DNA from: Rhodoluna limnophila
GTDB lineage: Bacteria; Actinomycetota; Actinomycetes; Actinomycetales; Microbacteriaceae
Direction: 5' to 3'
Assembly: GCF_005845365.1 (NCBI RefSeq)
Contig: NZ_CP040509.1
Coordinates: 124,001 to 188,000, forward strand
Length of the DNA stretch: 64,000 bases
Shown: positions 24,010-32,919 of the stretch, piece by piece
Layout of the letters: every line of letters begins with the position of its first letter
Numbering within the stretch: the stretch's first letter is position 1
The notes under the pieces: model-generated
Told to the model about the DNA's origin: nothing
The model's database searches: none
Seen by the model: the letters and a program-made list of their open reading frames with translations, nothing else
Made by a program: the position numbers and the translations under genes

Positions 24010-27000
24010 ATGTCTAAGAACCTAACCCGCAAGGGATTGGCTTTTGGTGCACTTGTTGCTCTCGGCTCGACTTTGATTGCAGGCGCTCCGGCATCTGCAT
24101 TGGGTCAGGCAGACAACACATTTGTATCGCTAATCCCATCTGCTGGCTCTGAGTACACCGTGCTATCTGGCAACGGTAAAACTTTTGATCTAACAGCCAA
24201 CGAATCTTCTACCGTTGCCGGTGGAAACGTTTCATTCCTAGTTGAGGACACAGACAGCAAGCTTGAACCTGTAGCTGCAAACACCACCAACTATGGCTTT
24301 ACAGTTGACTCTTTTGCGGCTGGTACCGATGAAGTCGTTACCATCAACGAAGCAGGCCACACATTGAAGAATGGTGACGTAGTAATCATCACCGGACTGA
24401 CCACTGTTTTGGACTCGACCAACGCCGAAGCTGCTGCTGCATCGATTAACAACGCCGCTCCGTACGTCATCTCTGACGTAGTTGCGAACGTGTCATTCAA
24501 GGTGACTGCTAAGTCTGCAGTTGCCGCTGCTATCGTCGCCGCTGACCCAGCGGGCGATGATGCAGTCCTTTTCGCAAAGCCAGACACAGGAACCATTGAG
24601 CTAGTGCGTTCAGCTCGTGCAACCAACGGATCATTCGTTGTGAACACAGGCGTTAACTCAGCATCAACCAACGAGACTCTTCGTCTTGTTCAGGGTGATG
24701 AAACCACCACGCGCACCGCAACTGTTACCGCTTGGGTGGACTCAAACGGTGACCGTGAAATCAACGGCACTGAGTATGCTTCACCATCACGTGTTGTTAC
24801 CTTCAAAAAGAGCACCGAAGTTACTGCAACTGCAGCAATCGATGCTCCAACCGTTGGTGAAACTTCAATCGTGTCTCACATCACAACCACTCCAGCATTG
24901 AATGGTTCACAGATGAGCAACGGTGACGTTGACGGTTACGTAACCTTCCAGGGCAGCGCGACTGACTTCGATCCAGCAAACTCTGCTTCTGTTTTCAACT
25001 CGACTACTCGAGTTTGGGACGTAACTTACAGCCGCTCAATTGGTATTGACGCAATTGACTGGACCGATTCTTCTGACTCAAGCGTTGCTTCAACTGATTC
25101 AGCTGCTGCCCACGGCTTCGCCGTTGGGGAGACTGTAATTATTGCAAGCGGCGACAATGAATTGAACGATGGAACATTTGTTATCACCAGCAAGACCGAT
25201 GACACATTCACCTACACTGATGCGACTGGTGCAGACACTACAAGTGACACCGGTACAGCAACAATTTCGATTGTCGCTGGCTCATACAGCGTTACCCCTA
25301 AGATCGGTTCAGACAAGATTGGTTCAGCTGCCTCAGTTGTAGTTGGTGCGGTCAAGGCTGCTACTGGTGCAACCACCGTCGTTGAAGGTGCAAACGTAAA
25401 CAGCGCCGACAACGATGGTTCGGCTGATGTAACTGTCCGCGCAAAGACTCTTGCTGTTTCAGGTAAGTGGGCTTTCAAGGATGCTGACAAGGCTCTTGTC
25501 TCAGCAGGCCGCCCAGTCAAGATCACTGTTACTACCCTTACCGGCGTAACTGGTGTGAAGGTAAACGGCACCTCTGTAGTATCAGGTGACGTTGTTTCAG
25601 CAACTACTGATGCAAATGGTGAAGTTGTTGCAAACGTAACTGCTACTGCTGCGGTTGATGGCAACAAGCTTAAGCTCACCGCTGTGGCTGAGGGCGTCTC
25701 AGGAACTTCTGAGTACATTGAGTGGACCTGGTCAAACGGTACAAACTACCTATACGACTTGAACCACGCAGATTCTCTTTACCGCGCGATTTCAAAGGGT
25801 GGTTCATACACCTTTGATTTCGCTCTAGTTGACACCTGGGCACAGAACCTAACCACCGGTGACTACCGACTCAAGGTAGCCGTTGGCGGAAACACTGTTT
25901 CTGAGACTTACCCAGCACTGTCAAACGGCCGCGCATCTGTAACCGTAACTGATGCACAAATCGGAACCAGCAACGTAACCGTTGATGTCACTGTTCAGAA
26001 GAAGAACTCTTCTGGTACATGGGCCGCCGGCACCGTTGACAGCATCGTTCTACCTTCAGTAGTGAACTACGTTCTTGTTCCTACTTCAGGAACCGGTGCA
26101 GTAACCGCAACCTCAACTGACGTTACTGGTGACTTCACCACTGACGCTTTTGTAACTGGTGACACCCGAATCACCCAGGCTGCAGTTTCAGGCGACGGCT
26201 CAACCGGTACTACTGGTATCGAGATCACCGGTTCAGTAACCGACTCTCTAACTGGCGTTACTCGTCCGGGTGCAATTGTCACCATTTCAGGTGACAGCAG
26301 CTTGCTGTTCGTCTCAGGCGCTAAGGCATCAACTGGTTCTATCTCAATTGCTGCTTCATCTACTGGCACCTACAGCGTGCACGTGCGTTCAAACAAGGCA
26401 CAGAAAGACACAGTTGTGACTGTTGCTTCTCTGGGTGGCACCAAGACCATCAAGATCACTTTTGATGTTGCTCTTGAAGACACCGCGTCGAACTTGACCA
26501 TCACAGCACCTGCGCAGGTTGTTCCAGGCCGTACAGTCACCGTGAAGGTTGCACTAACCGACAAGTTCGGTAACGCAGTCATCACCGGCACCGGCAAGCG
26601 CACAGGTTCAACTACTCCATCAGTGAAGGTAACTTATGACGGTCCAGGTTACGTAACCTCGACCATCGCTACCACCACTGACGAAAATGGCTTGATTTCA
26701 TTCGTTGTCCTTATGGGTGCGGCTGATTCAGGCGTCGGCACGGTTACCGCAAAGTACGACTCAAACGGTTCTGTTGCGGATGTAACAGGCACCACTGTTG
26801 TACTGAGCAAGACTGCAACCATCACTGTTGGTGCAGCAGCTCCTGCAGCAGTCGCAGCAGCAGCTTCTGGTTCAACTGGCAAGTTCTTTGCTTCAGTTTC
26901 CAACGCTGCTGGTAAGAAGGTTGTTGTTAAGGTTTCTGGCAAGTTCGTTACCAGCTTCACCGGTACCGCTGCTAAGAAGTCTGTTGCGATTGCTGCTCTA

Positions 27001-27072
27001 AAGGGCAACCGCACCGTAACCATCTACGTTGGTGGAACTCTAGTTCTAACCAAGTTGGTTACAATCAAGTAA
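24010..27072 (+). CDS. S-layer-like secreted surface protein 2
   Basis: Paralogue (1,020 aa) of the protein at 20487. It shares the signal peptide (MSKNLTRKGLAFGALVALGS, cleavage after APASA) and the C-terminal 70 residues, while the middle diverges. A possible calcium-binding loop DSNGDREINGTEY is near residue 242. It is about 200 residues longer, partly because of two inserted modules of the form xHxLKNGDVVII and AHGFAVGETVII...FTYTDATG (near residues 110-200 and 355-415), like modules in other large surface and phage proteins. The 3' end is nearly identical in DNA to the paralogue, suggesting recent conversion or strong selection. Confidence 0.8.
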   Translation: MSKNLTRKGLAFGALVALGSTLIAGAPASALGQADNTFVSLIPSAGSEYTVLSGNGKTFDLTANESSTVAGGNVSFLVEDTDSKLEPVAANTTNYGFTVDSFAAGTDEVVTINEAGHTLKNGDVVIITGLTTVLDSTNAEAAAASINNAAPYVISDVVANVSFKVTAKSAVAAAIVAADPAGDDAVLFAKPDTGTIELVRSARATNGSFVVNTGVNSASTNETLRLVQGDETTTRTATVTAWVDSNGDREINGTEYASPSRVVTFKKSTEVTATAAIDAPTVGETSIVSHITTTPALNGSQMSNGDVDGYVTFQGSATDFDPANSASVFNSTTRVWDVTYSRSIGIDAIDWTDSSDSSVASTDSAAAHGFAVGETVIIASGDNELNDGTFVITSKTDDTFTYTDATGADTTSDTGTATISIVAGSYSVTPKIGSDKIGSAASVVVGAVKAATGATTVVEGANVNSADNDGSADVTVRAKTLAVSGKWAFKDADKALVSAGRPVKITVTTLTGVTGVKVNGTSVVSGDVVSATTDANGEVVANVTATAAVDGNKLKLTAVAEGVSGTSEYIEWTWSNGTNYLYDLNHADSLYRAISKGGSYTFDFALVDTWAQNLTTGDYRLKVAVGGNTVSETYPALSNGRASVTVTDAQIGTSNVTVDVTVQKKNSSGTWAAGTVDSIVLPSVVNYVLVPTSGTGAVTATSTDVTGDFTTDAFVTGDTRITQAAVSGDGSTGTTGIEITGSVTDSLTGVTRPGAIVTISGDSSLLFVSGAKASTGSISIAASSTGTYSVHVRSNKAQKDTVVTVASLGGTKTIKITFDVALEDTASNLTITAPAQVVPGRTVTVKVALTDKFGNAVITGTGKRTGSTTPSVKVTYDGPGYVTSTIATTTDENGLISFVVLMGAADSGVGTVTAKYDSNGSVADVTGTTVVLSKTATITVGAAAPAAVAAAASGSTGKFFASVSNAAGKKVVVKVSGKFVTSFTGTAAKKSVAIAALKGNRTVTIYVGGTLVLTKLVTIK

Positions 27073-27089
27073 TTACCTAGTTACACAGG

Positions 27090-27123
27090 AATTCCCGGCT
27101 CTTCGGAGCCGGGAATTTCTTTT
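27090..27123 (+). terminator. Terminator after surface protein gene 2
   Basis: A perfect 12-bp stem AATTCCCGGCTC with a TTCG tetraloop is followed by TTTCTTTT. Confidence 0.94.
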
Positions 27124-27144
27124 AACCAGGGTTATCGTTTGACT

Positions 27145-27564
27145 ATGGCAAAGTACTCATACACCCAGCACCCACACGCATCAGAGCGGCAGCATTTGCC
27201 AACCCACAGCCACATCCGTGGACTAAACAACCGGATAGGTTTGTGGATCACCGAGCGGGTGGGCACAATGTGGGCGGCGTATGCCTTTGCGCTGCTGGCA
27301 CTGATTAGCCTGCCGGCAGCCTTGGCAACCGGTGATGTGCGGGTGATTGTTGACTGGGTGGCGCAAACGTTTTTGCAGCTGGTGCTGGTATCGGTGATTA
27401 TTGTTGGCCAGAACCAAATGAACCGTCAGGCAGAGATACGCGCTGAGGCCACCTATAAAGACGCCACAGCCCTGCTGCACGAGGTTCAGCAGTTGCAACA
27501 GCACCTAGCCCACCAAGACGCCCAAATAGAGCGCCTGCTGAAGGCTGTGGGGGCTAAGGGTTAG
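27145..27564 (+). CDS. Small DUF1003-like membrane protein
   Basis: Predicted inner membrane protein (139 aa). A His-rich N-terminus precedes two hydrophobic helices (WAAYAFALLALISLPAAL and FLQLVLVSVIIVG). After GQNQMNRQAEIRAEATYKDA comes a heptad-like, coiled-coil C-terminus. The helix arrangement and the QN...R.E..Y.....E segment recall DUF1003 proteins; no function is defined. I prefer the ATG at 27145 over a TTG two codons earlier. Little ribosome-binding sequence is present, so it may be leaderless. It ends 4 bases into the convergent LuxR 2 gene. Confidence 0.7.
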   Translation: MAKYSYTQHPHASERQHLPTHSHIRGLNNRIGLWITERVGTMWAAYAFALLALISLPAALATGDVRVIVDWVAQTFLQLVLVSVIIVGQNQMNRQAEIRAEATYKDATALLHEVQQLQQHLAHQDAQIERLLKAVGAKG

Positions 27565-28256
27565 CTAGCCTGCTGAATCTTTGAGATAAGCCCTAGCGCG
27601 CGGCCCTGGGCCACGGCCTCTTGGCGGTTATCGGTGTTTAGGCAGCGGTAGATCTTTACCGACTCTTGGCGCACGGTTGACTCGCTCAGCAATAGGCGGC
27701 GAGCAATCTCGGCATTGGTTAGGCCCTCGGCCATAAACTCCAAAACCTTTACCTGGCGGGTGCTCATTTCTTCAACGCTTGGCTTGCCGCTAAAGGTTTG
27801 AACTCGAGCCTCTTTGCTGGCACGCTTTTCGTCTAGGTGATAGCCGGCAACCTTGCTAATTAGCGGCACAATCTCAGGGCTAATGTATTGCTCGGTGGTG
27901 CCTGGCTCCATTACCAAAACTGCCACTGCCTCAGGGATTCCGTTGTTGATCATCGGAATCGAGATTGATGCAGCGGTGGTCTCGGTCTCGGCAGCAAACT
28001 CTAAGTTGCGGGTCACCACGGCGTTCATGGCGTGCTCAAGGTAGTTGCTTGGTAGCTCGGCACCAAAGTAGGCCTCAGGCACCAGCTGGCCGGTTACATC
28101 AAGGCTGAGAATGTGGCAACCGCGGAACACATTGTTGGTGCCCGGTGCCAGAACCGCACGGCGGCAGACATCGGTTAGTGAGTCACTCTGCAACACAACG
28201 TCAAGCGCCACGCTCAGGTGGTCGAGGTCGTTGTTGAGGTTCTGGTTGTCGTTCAT
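27561..28256 (-). CDS. GAF-like/LuxR family transcriptional regulator 2
   Basis: Paralogue (231 aa) of the regulator at 23041. The N-terminal about 150 residues are a GAF-like sensory domain sharing the GCH core. Residues 164-224 are the LuxR helix-turn-helix (STRQVKVLEFMAEGLTNAEI, LLLSESTVRQESVKIYRCL). It ends ISKIQQAS rather than in a poly-Pro tract. It lacks a receiver domain, so its signal is probably a ligand or protein contact. Its promoter region carries a GTCCGGAC palindrome, suggesting auto- or cross-regulation with regulator 1. Confidence 0.87.
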   Translation of the reverse strand: MNDNQNLNNDLDHLSVALDVVLQSDSLTDVCRRAVLAPGTNNVFRGCHILSLDVTGQLVPEAYFGAELPSNYLEHAMNAVVTRNLEFAAETETTAASISIPMINNGIPEAVAVLVMEPGTTEQYISPEIVPLISKVAGYHLDEKRASKEARVQTFSGKPSVEEMSTRQVKVLEFMAEGLTNAEIARRLLLSESTVRQESVKIYRCLNTDNRQEAVAQGRALGLISKIQQAS

Positions 28257-28364
28257 GCGGGGGACATTCTCTCTAATGTTGATGCAGTCGTGTGTCCCCC
28301 AACAACAACATTAGCCCAGACATGCCATTTACTGTTACGCCCAAAGCGCACAATACTCTGCGTA

Positions 28365-28372
28365 GTCCGGAC
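28365..28372. promoter_or_regulatory. GTCCGGAC site between LuxR 2 and nucS
   Basis: The 8-bp palindrome lies 109 bases upstream of the LuxR 2 start and 70 bases upstream of nucS. It matches the core seen at 20358 and 23825. Confidence 0.5.
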
Positions 28373-28442
28373 ATATCTCGGGTATTGGCCGTTTCTCAGG
28401 TTGGGGCGCTAGGTTGTCGGCGGGTTCTGCGAGAATAGTCCC

Positions 28443-29138
28443 ATGCGCCTAATCATTGCCGAATGCTCTGTTGACTACGCAGGCCGGCTCAGCGCTCACC
28501 TGCCGCGGGCCAAGCGCCTGTTGGTCATGAAGGCCGATGGCTCTGTCTTGGTCCACTCTGACTCGGGTTCTTATAAGCCGCTTAACTGGATGAACCCGCC
28601 TTGCGTTGTCAGTTTTGTTGACCCAACCGATGACCAGGTTTCCATCGGTGTACAAGCCGTGTGGCGGGTGCAGCAGGTGAAGACTGATGACGTTTTGATG
28701 ATCAGCATTTTTGAGGTGCTGAGTGAGTTTGAGCACGAGCTGGGCGAGGACCCTGGGTTGATTAAAGACGGCGTTGAAAAGCACCTGCAAGAGTTGCTGG
28801 CCGATCAGCTGCATCTGGTTGAAGAGGGTGCCAGCCTGATTCGTCGCGAATACTTTACGGCCATTGGCCCGGTAGACATTTTGCTGCGCGATGCAGCCGG
28901 TGGGGTAGTGGCCATTGAGCTCAAGCGCCGCGGTGACATCGATGGCGTTGAGCAGCTGACCCGTTACCTTGAGCTGTTGAATCGCGACCCTTTATTGGCC
29001 CCGGTTCGTGGCATTTTTGCTGCCCAAGAAATCAAACCTCAGGCCCGCAAGTTGGCCGAAGACCGCGGTATCGAGTGCTTGGTGCTCGACTACGACTCGA
29101 TGCGCGGCATCGAAGACTCTGTGCCGAGGTTGTTTTAG
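28443..29138 (+). CDS. nucS: Mismatch-specific endonuclease NucS (EndoMS)
   Basis: Cytoplasmic nuclease (231 aa) that cleaves both strands at mismatches, the non-canonical mismatch repair system of actinobacteria and archaea that lack MutS/MutL. The N-terminal DNA-binding domain ([21 protein letters not shown]) is followed by the RecB-like nuclease core: GPVDILLRD and [20 protein letters not shown] give the Asp, Glu and Lys catalytic residues. The length is normal for the family. It shares one base with the start of the metal transporter gene (TAGTG), an unusual functional pairing probably due to compaction. Confidence 0.93.
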   Translation: MRLIIAECSVDYAGRLSAHLPRAKRLLVMKADGSVLVHSDSGSYKPLNWMNPPCVVSFVDPTDDQVSIGVQAVWRVQQVKTDDVLMISIFEVLSEFEHELGEDPGLIKDGVEKHLQELLADQLHLVEEGASLIRREYFTAIGPVDILLRDAAGGVVAIELKRRGDIDGVEQLTRYLELLNRDPLLAPVRGIFAAQEIKPQARKLAEDRGIECLVLDYDSMRGIEDSVPRLF

Positions 29139-30406
29139 TGCGGCGGCACGCAAAGAAGCACCACCCGGTTCGCTCAGAGATTGCCTCGAGCGGATACTTC
29201 AACCGGCTTGGCCCGGGGTTGGTTACCGGTGCGGCTGATGACGACCCATCGGGCATTGGCACATACTCGCAGGCTGGGGCTTCGGCTGGTTTTGGTTTTT
29301 TGTGGAGCACCTTTTGGTTGCTGCCGTTAGCATTTGCCGTTCAAGAGGCCTGTGCGCGGTTGGCGCTGGTTACCGGCCAGGGCTTGGCGGCCATTATCAA
29401 GTCGCGTTTGCCGCGCTGGGTGCTGGTTCTGGCTGTGGTTTTGGTGGCGGTGGCCAATACCGTGAACATCGCTGCCGATCTTTCAATCATGTCGGCGGCT
29501 CTTGGGCTTTTGGTGCCCATCAACCAGCTGTTTGGCGTGGTCATGTTTGCGGTTCTGCTGGCGCTATCTGAGTTGTTCATTCCCTATCACCGATACGCCA
29601 AGGTGCTGCGCTGGCTAACCCTCAGCCTGCTGGCTTATGTGGCGGTGCTGTTTGTTGCCGACATCGATTGGTCTGCGGTGGCGGTGGCCACACTGCTGCC
29701 GGGCTTTGGTTTCGAGAAGGCATCGATTGCCATGTTGTTGGCTTTGGCCGGCACAACCATCAGCCCTTACCTGTTCTTTTGGCAGGCGGCCGAAGAGATT
29801 GAAGAGCGCAACGAGAGCGGTTTGCGGGTGTCTGGCGTACACATGCGGGCCATGCGCGGTGATGTGTTTGCGGGCATGTTCACCGGGGTGTTCATCATGT
29901 TTGCCATCATGGTCACCGCCGGTGCCACACTGCACGCGCAGGGCATTACCCAGATAGAGTCTGCGGCTGATGCAGCTGCCGCCCTGGCGCCGATTGCCGG
30001 GCCATACGCTGGGTTGCTCTTTTTGCTGGGCATTTTGGGTGTGGGTTTGCTGTCGATTCCGGTGCTGGCCGGCTCTACCGCCTATGCAGTTGCCGAGACC
30101 TTTGGTTGGCGCGAGTCTCTCGAGTTGCAGCCTCGCCAAGCCAAGGCTTTTTACGGCGTAATTGTGCTTTCAATGTTGGTGGCGCTTGGACTTAATTTGG
30201 TTTCGATCCCGCCGGTCAACTTTTTGATTTTGGCTGCGGTGTTCAATGGTCTGGCTGCTCCGGTCTTGATGGTAATCGTCTGGGTGTTGGCTCGAGACAA
30301 ACAGTTGCTTGGCCGATGGGCCTCACCGCGATGGTCGCAGGTGCTGCTCGGCTTTGCCGTTTTGGCTATGTTTGCCCTGCCGGTGCTGTGGTTGCTTGCG
30401 CCCTAG
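29138..30406 (+). CDS. NRAMP-related divalent metal transporter
   Basis: Membrane transporter (422 aa, about 11 hydrophobic helices). It is NRAMP-like (GYFNRLGPGLVTGAADDDPS at the N-terminus), but the helix-1 motif is DPSG in place of DPGN and the helix-6 region reads TTISPYLFFWQ in place of the M-P-H metal-binding motif. This resembles the NRAMP-related subgroup thought to carry other divalent ions such as Mg2+; substrate is an inference. Start is the GTG at 29138, overlapping the nucS stop by one base. No Mn or Fe regulator lies nearby. Confidence 0.85.
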   Translation: MRRHAKKHHPVRSEIASSGYFNRLGPGLVTGAADDDPSGIGTYSQAGASAGFGFLWSTFWLLPLAFAVQEACARLALVTGQGLAAIIKSRLPRWVLVLAVVLVAVANTVNIAADLSIMSAALGLLVPINQLFGVVMFAVLLALSELFIPYHRYAKVLRWLTLSLLAYVAVLFVADIDWSAVAVATLLPGFGFEKASIAMLLALAGTTISPYLFFWQAAEEIEERNESGLRVSGVHMRAMRGDVFAGMFTGVFIMFAIMVTAGATLHAQGITQIESAADAAAALAPIAGPYAGLLFLLGILGVGLLSIPVLAGSTAYAVAETFGWRESLELQPRQAKAFYGVIVLSMLVALGLNLVSIPPVNFLILAAVFNGLAAPVLMVIVWVLARDKQLLGRWASPRWSQVLLGFAVLAMFALPVLWLLAP

Positions 30407-30494
30407 GTGCCGCCTCGTGTTTTGGTCGTTGCAATTTGTCGGCCCACCTCGCTAGTCTTTCGGTAATCGCTCCATCAAACCACTGGGGGTTCAA

Positions 30495-30920
30495 ATGAAT
30501 AACGATGAGTTTGTTTACGCGGTCATTGCCGACCACGTTCCTAGCGCAGAGCAGTTTGGGGCCATCATCACCCCCGATGCTCACGGCATCACCATGCTCG
30601 ATCGGTGCATTCAGGCCATCGCTGATTACCCAAATAATGAAGACGATGAAGAGCTTGAAAACGGCAAGATTGACGTCACGATTGTTTTGTCCTCTAACGA
30701 GGCCGTGCTTGAGGCAGCTGCAGCAGCGGGTGCTGTGACCCATGTTTCGGGCAGCTTTTTGTCTCCTACTGAGATGATTCGCCACTACTTTCTCGAGGGT
30801 GATGTCATGATCGATGCTGAGTCGCCGACCTACATCGTTTTGGTCGATCCTCTGACCGCCGAGTATGGCAATCCAATGCTTTTGAGTGGTTTTCTTCGCG
30901 CAACAAACCTTGAACTCTAG
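30495..30920 (+). CDS. Hypothetical acidic protein
   Basis: A 141-residue soluble, strongly acidic protein with an ATG at 30495 preceded by GGGGG. It has no signal peptide or membrane helix and no motif that I can assign. Two-domain alternation of beta and helix segments (FVYAVIADHVPS, VTIVLSSNEAVLEAAAAAG) is suggested. It stands alone between the transporter and a nitroreductase. An SseB-like fold is a loose possibility, not supported by motif evidence. Confidence 0.65.
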   Translation: MNNDEFVYAVIADHVPSAEQFGAIITPDAHGITMLDRCIQAIADYPNNEDDEELENGKIDVTIVLSSNEAVLEAAAAAGAVTHVSGSFLSPTEMIRHYFLEGDVMIDAESPTYIVLVDPLTAEYGNPMLLSGFLRATNLEL

Positions 30921-30970
30921 TCCTTGAATTTCTGGGAATAAATTCTGACAAGCCCGGCTTTACTTGAATT

Positions 30971-31546
30971 ATGAGTAAAACAGCTATCACTGCAGCCCCT
31001 ATCCTTCCTGTTCTAGCCGAGCGCTGGAGCCCACGTGCGTATGACGCAACCCACGAGATTTCTCAGCACGAGCTTTTGTCTGTGCTTGAGGCAGCTCGCT
31101 GGGCGCCAAGCGGCAACAACACGCAGCCTTGGCGTTTCTCGGTTGCTACCCGCGGCACCGATTTGTTCGAGAAGATCCGCTCTGGCCTCGGTGGTTTCAA
31201 CGCGGCTTGGTCACCAAACGCATCGGCTTACATCGCGGTTTCAGTAACCACTCACCACGCTGATGGTTCACCGGTCAAGAGCGCAAAGTTTGATGCCGGC
31301 TTGGCAACATCGCAGTTGGTTATTCAGGCGCACGAGCTTGGGCTACACGCACACATCATGGGTGGTATTGAGCACCAGGTTTTGACCGAGGCACTTGAGC
31401 TGCCTGCTGGTGTTGAGATTCTTGTGGTTATTACTCTGGGCAAGATTGCTCCGGCAACCAGCCTTGAGGGCCCGGCTTACGAGCGCGAGATTGCTCCGCG
31501 CACCCGCCTCGAGCTCGACGAAATCGTGCTCACCGGCAAGCCGTAA
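30971..31546 (+). CDS. Nitroreductase family protein
   Basis: Predicted FMN-dependent NAD(P)H oxidoreductase (191 aa), cytoplasmic. The N-terminal flavin-binding segment RWSPRAYD and EAARWAPSGNNTQPWRF is diagnostic. Residues GLHAHIMGG and VVITLGKIAP match the second FMN-binding portion. Substrate unknown (nitroaromatics or quinones for relatives). Single gene; a terminator follows. Confidence 0.88.
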   Translation: MSKTAITAAPILPVLAERWSPRAYDATHEISQHELLSVLEAARWAPSGNNTQPWRFSVATRGTDLFEKIRSGLGGFNAAWSPNASAYIAVSVTTHHADGSPVKSAKFDAGLATSQLVIQAHELGLHAHIMGGIEHQVLTEALELPAGVEILVVITLGKIAPATSLEGPAYEREIAPRTRLELDEIVLTGKP

Positions 31547-31560
31547 GTTTTAGTTTTCGC

Positions 31561-31597
31561 GAGGGGCCTGCCGGTTGGTGGGCCCCTCAAACTTTTG
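31561..31597 (+). terminator. Terminator after nitroreductase gene
   Basis: GAGGGGCC pairs with GGCCCCTC around a 12-base loop, followed by AAACTTTT. Confidence 0.75.
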
Positions 31598-31625
31598 CTC
31601 AACTAATCCGAATTAGGCTTGTTAT

Positions 31626-32270
31626 ATGAACCCGGTAATTCACCTCGCGATTTCTGATGAGATCGCGACTTGGTATGACCAAATCGGTCCGTGGCTTTTT
31701 TACGGAGTGGTTTGGGGTTTGGTGTTTGCCGGCACCGGTTTGTTTGTCGGGGCTTTCGTTCCTTTCGTAACCGGTGATTCGCTGGTTTTTGCTGCTGGGT
31801 TGGTGGCGGCTGGTTCTGCCGGAACCGCGGCTGAGGTCAACATCTGGGTGATGGCAATTGGTGTTGGTGTTGCCGCTTGGCTTGGCGATCAAGTTGGTTA
31901 TGCGCTTGGTCGGCATTTTGGGCGGCCTTACCTCGATAAGCGTGAGGGCAAGTGGTTGCGTTCGGCAATTGCCAAGTCTGAGGCGTTCTACAACGCTTGG
32001 GGTTGGTGGGCTGTGGTTATCTCGCGCTTCATGCCTTGGGCTCGAGTAATTGTGCCGGCAATTGCGGGTATCTCTCGCATGAACTACTACAAGTTTTTCA
32101 GTGCCAACTTGGTTGGTGCGCTCACCTGGGGCACCGGCCTTACCGTGACCGGTTACTTTGCGGCTTCAATTCCGGCGGTCAAGAACGCCTCTTACGCCAT
32201 CGCCTTTTTCTTTATCTTGGCGTCTTTGGTTGCCGGTTTCCGGGCTTGGATGAAAAACCGCGCTGCTTAG
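31626..32270 (+). CDS. DedA family membrane protein
   Basis: Integral membrane protein (214 aa) of the DedA/VTT family, implicated in lipid carrier (undecaprenyl phosphate) or phospholipid scrambling in related bacteria. Family features: GAFVPFVTGDSLVFAAG in the first re-entrant helix, GDQVGYALGRHFGRPYL, and FMPWARVIVPAIAGISRMNYYKF with the conserved Arg. Four or five hydrophobic segments are visible. ATG at 31626. It converges on the P-loop kinase gene with only 7 bases between stops. Confidence 0.9.
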   Translation: MNPVIHLAISDEIATWYDQIGPWLFYGVVWGLVFAGTGLFVGAFVPFVTGDSLVFAAGLVAAGSAGTAAEVNIWVMAIGVGVAAWLGDQVGYALGRHFGRPYLDKREGKWLRSAIAKSEAFYNAWGWWAVVISRFMPWARVIVPAIAGISRMNYYKFFSANLVGALTWGTGLTVTGYFAASIPAVKNASYAIAFFFILASLVAGFRAWMKNRAA

Positions 32271-32277
32271 TTCTTAA

Positions 32278-32919
32278 CTAGTTGCCGATTATGTCGGCGT
32301 GGTTTGGCGATTTTTCGCGGGCATAAAACTCAAGTTCTTGGGCAGCCCAGCGGCCCCAAAATTCATCAGAGCCTTCGCGTTTGAGCCAACGCTCGTGGCG
32401 GGTTTCTTCGCCAACTTCCAGCCAAACTTTGATGTCCGCCAGTTCGGCAGCGGCTTCGCTGAGGGCTCCGCAGCCTTCAATAATCAGCGGTGTTCCGCCT
32501 CTAAATTCTCGCCAAGCACCTAGTCGTTCGATGGTTTCTCCGGTTTGCTCTGCTGCCCAGTCAAACTCGCGCCACTCAGCAACGGTTCTTTTTGCGGTTG
32601 GTCGCAGCACAAATCGCAGCATGTAGTCAGAGCCCTGTTCCAGTCCGTCCCAGCCCAGGTATAGGTCGTCCATGTGAACCACGCGTGGCAGTGAATCGCC
32701 CTCTTTAAACAGCCGGCGCTGCAAAAGGTCAGCCAGGGTTGATTTTCCAGAGCCTGCTCGGCCATCGATCAACACAATCGGGGTTGGGTTGCCGTCTTCA
32801 ATCAGCTCAAGAATTTGGGCGGTTAGTGCATCAACCAATTCGGCTTGCTTGAGAGGTTCGCGGTTCTGCGCGTTCTCGCCCGCACCTGCTCCACTGCCCA
32901 CGTTTGACTCGGGCAACAC
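32278..32919 (-). CDS. P-loop kinase, uridine-kinase-like
   Basis: Cytoplasmic protein of 213 aa with Walker A GRAGSGKST near residue 50 and a hydrophobic-Asp segment VVHMDDLYLGWDG that resembles the substrate or Mg site of uridine kinase-like ATPases. VWLEVGEETRHERWLKRE fits the LID region. Substrate unknown: nucleoside or small metabolite phosphorylation is inferred from fold. Start is the GTG at 32919, overlapping the stop of the upstream regulator by one base (TAGTG), so they are cotranscribed. Confidence 0.75.
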   Translation of the reverse strand: MLPESNVGSGAGAGENAQNREPLKQAELVDALTAQILELIEDGNPTPIVLIDGRAGSGKSTLADLLQRRLFKEGDSLPRVVHMDDLYLGWDGLEQGSDYMLRFVLRPTAKRTVAEWREFDWAAEQTGETIERLGAWREFRGGTPLIIEGCGALSEAAAELADIKVWLEVGEETRHERWLKREGSDEFWGRWAAQELEFYAREKSPNHADIIGN

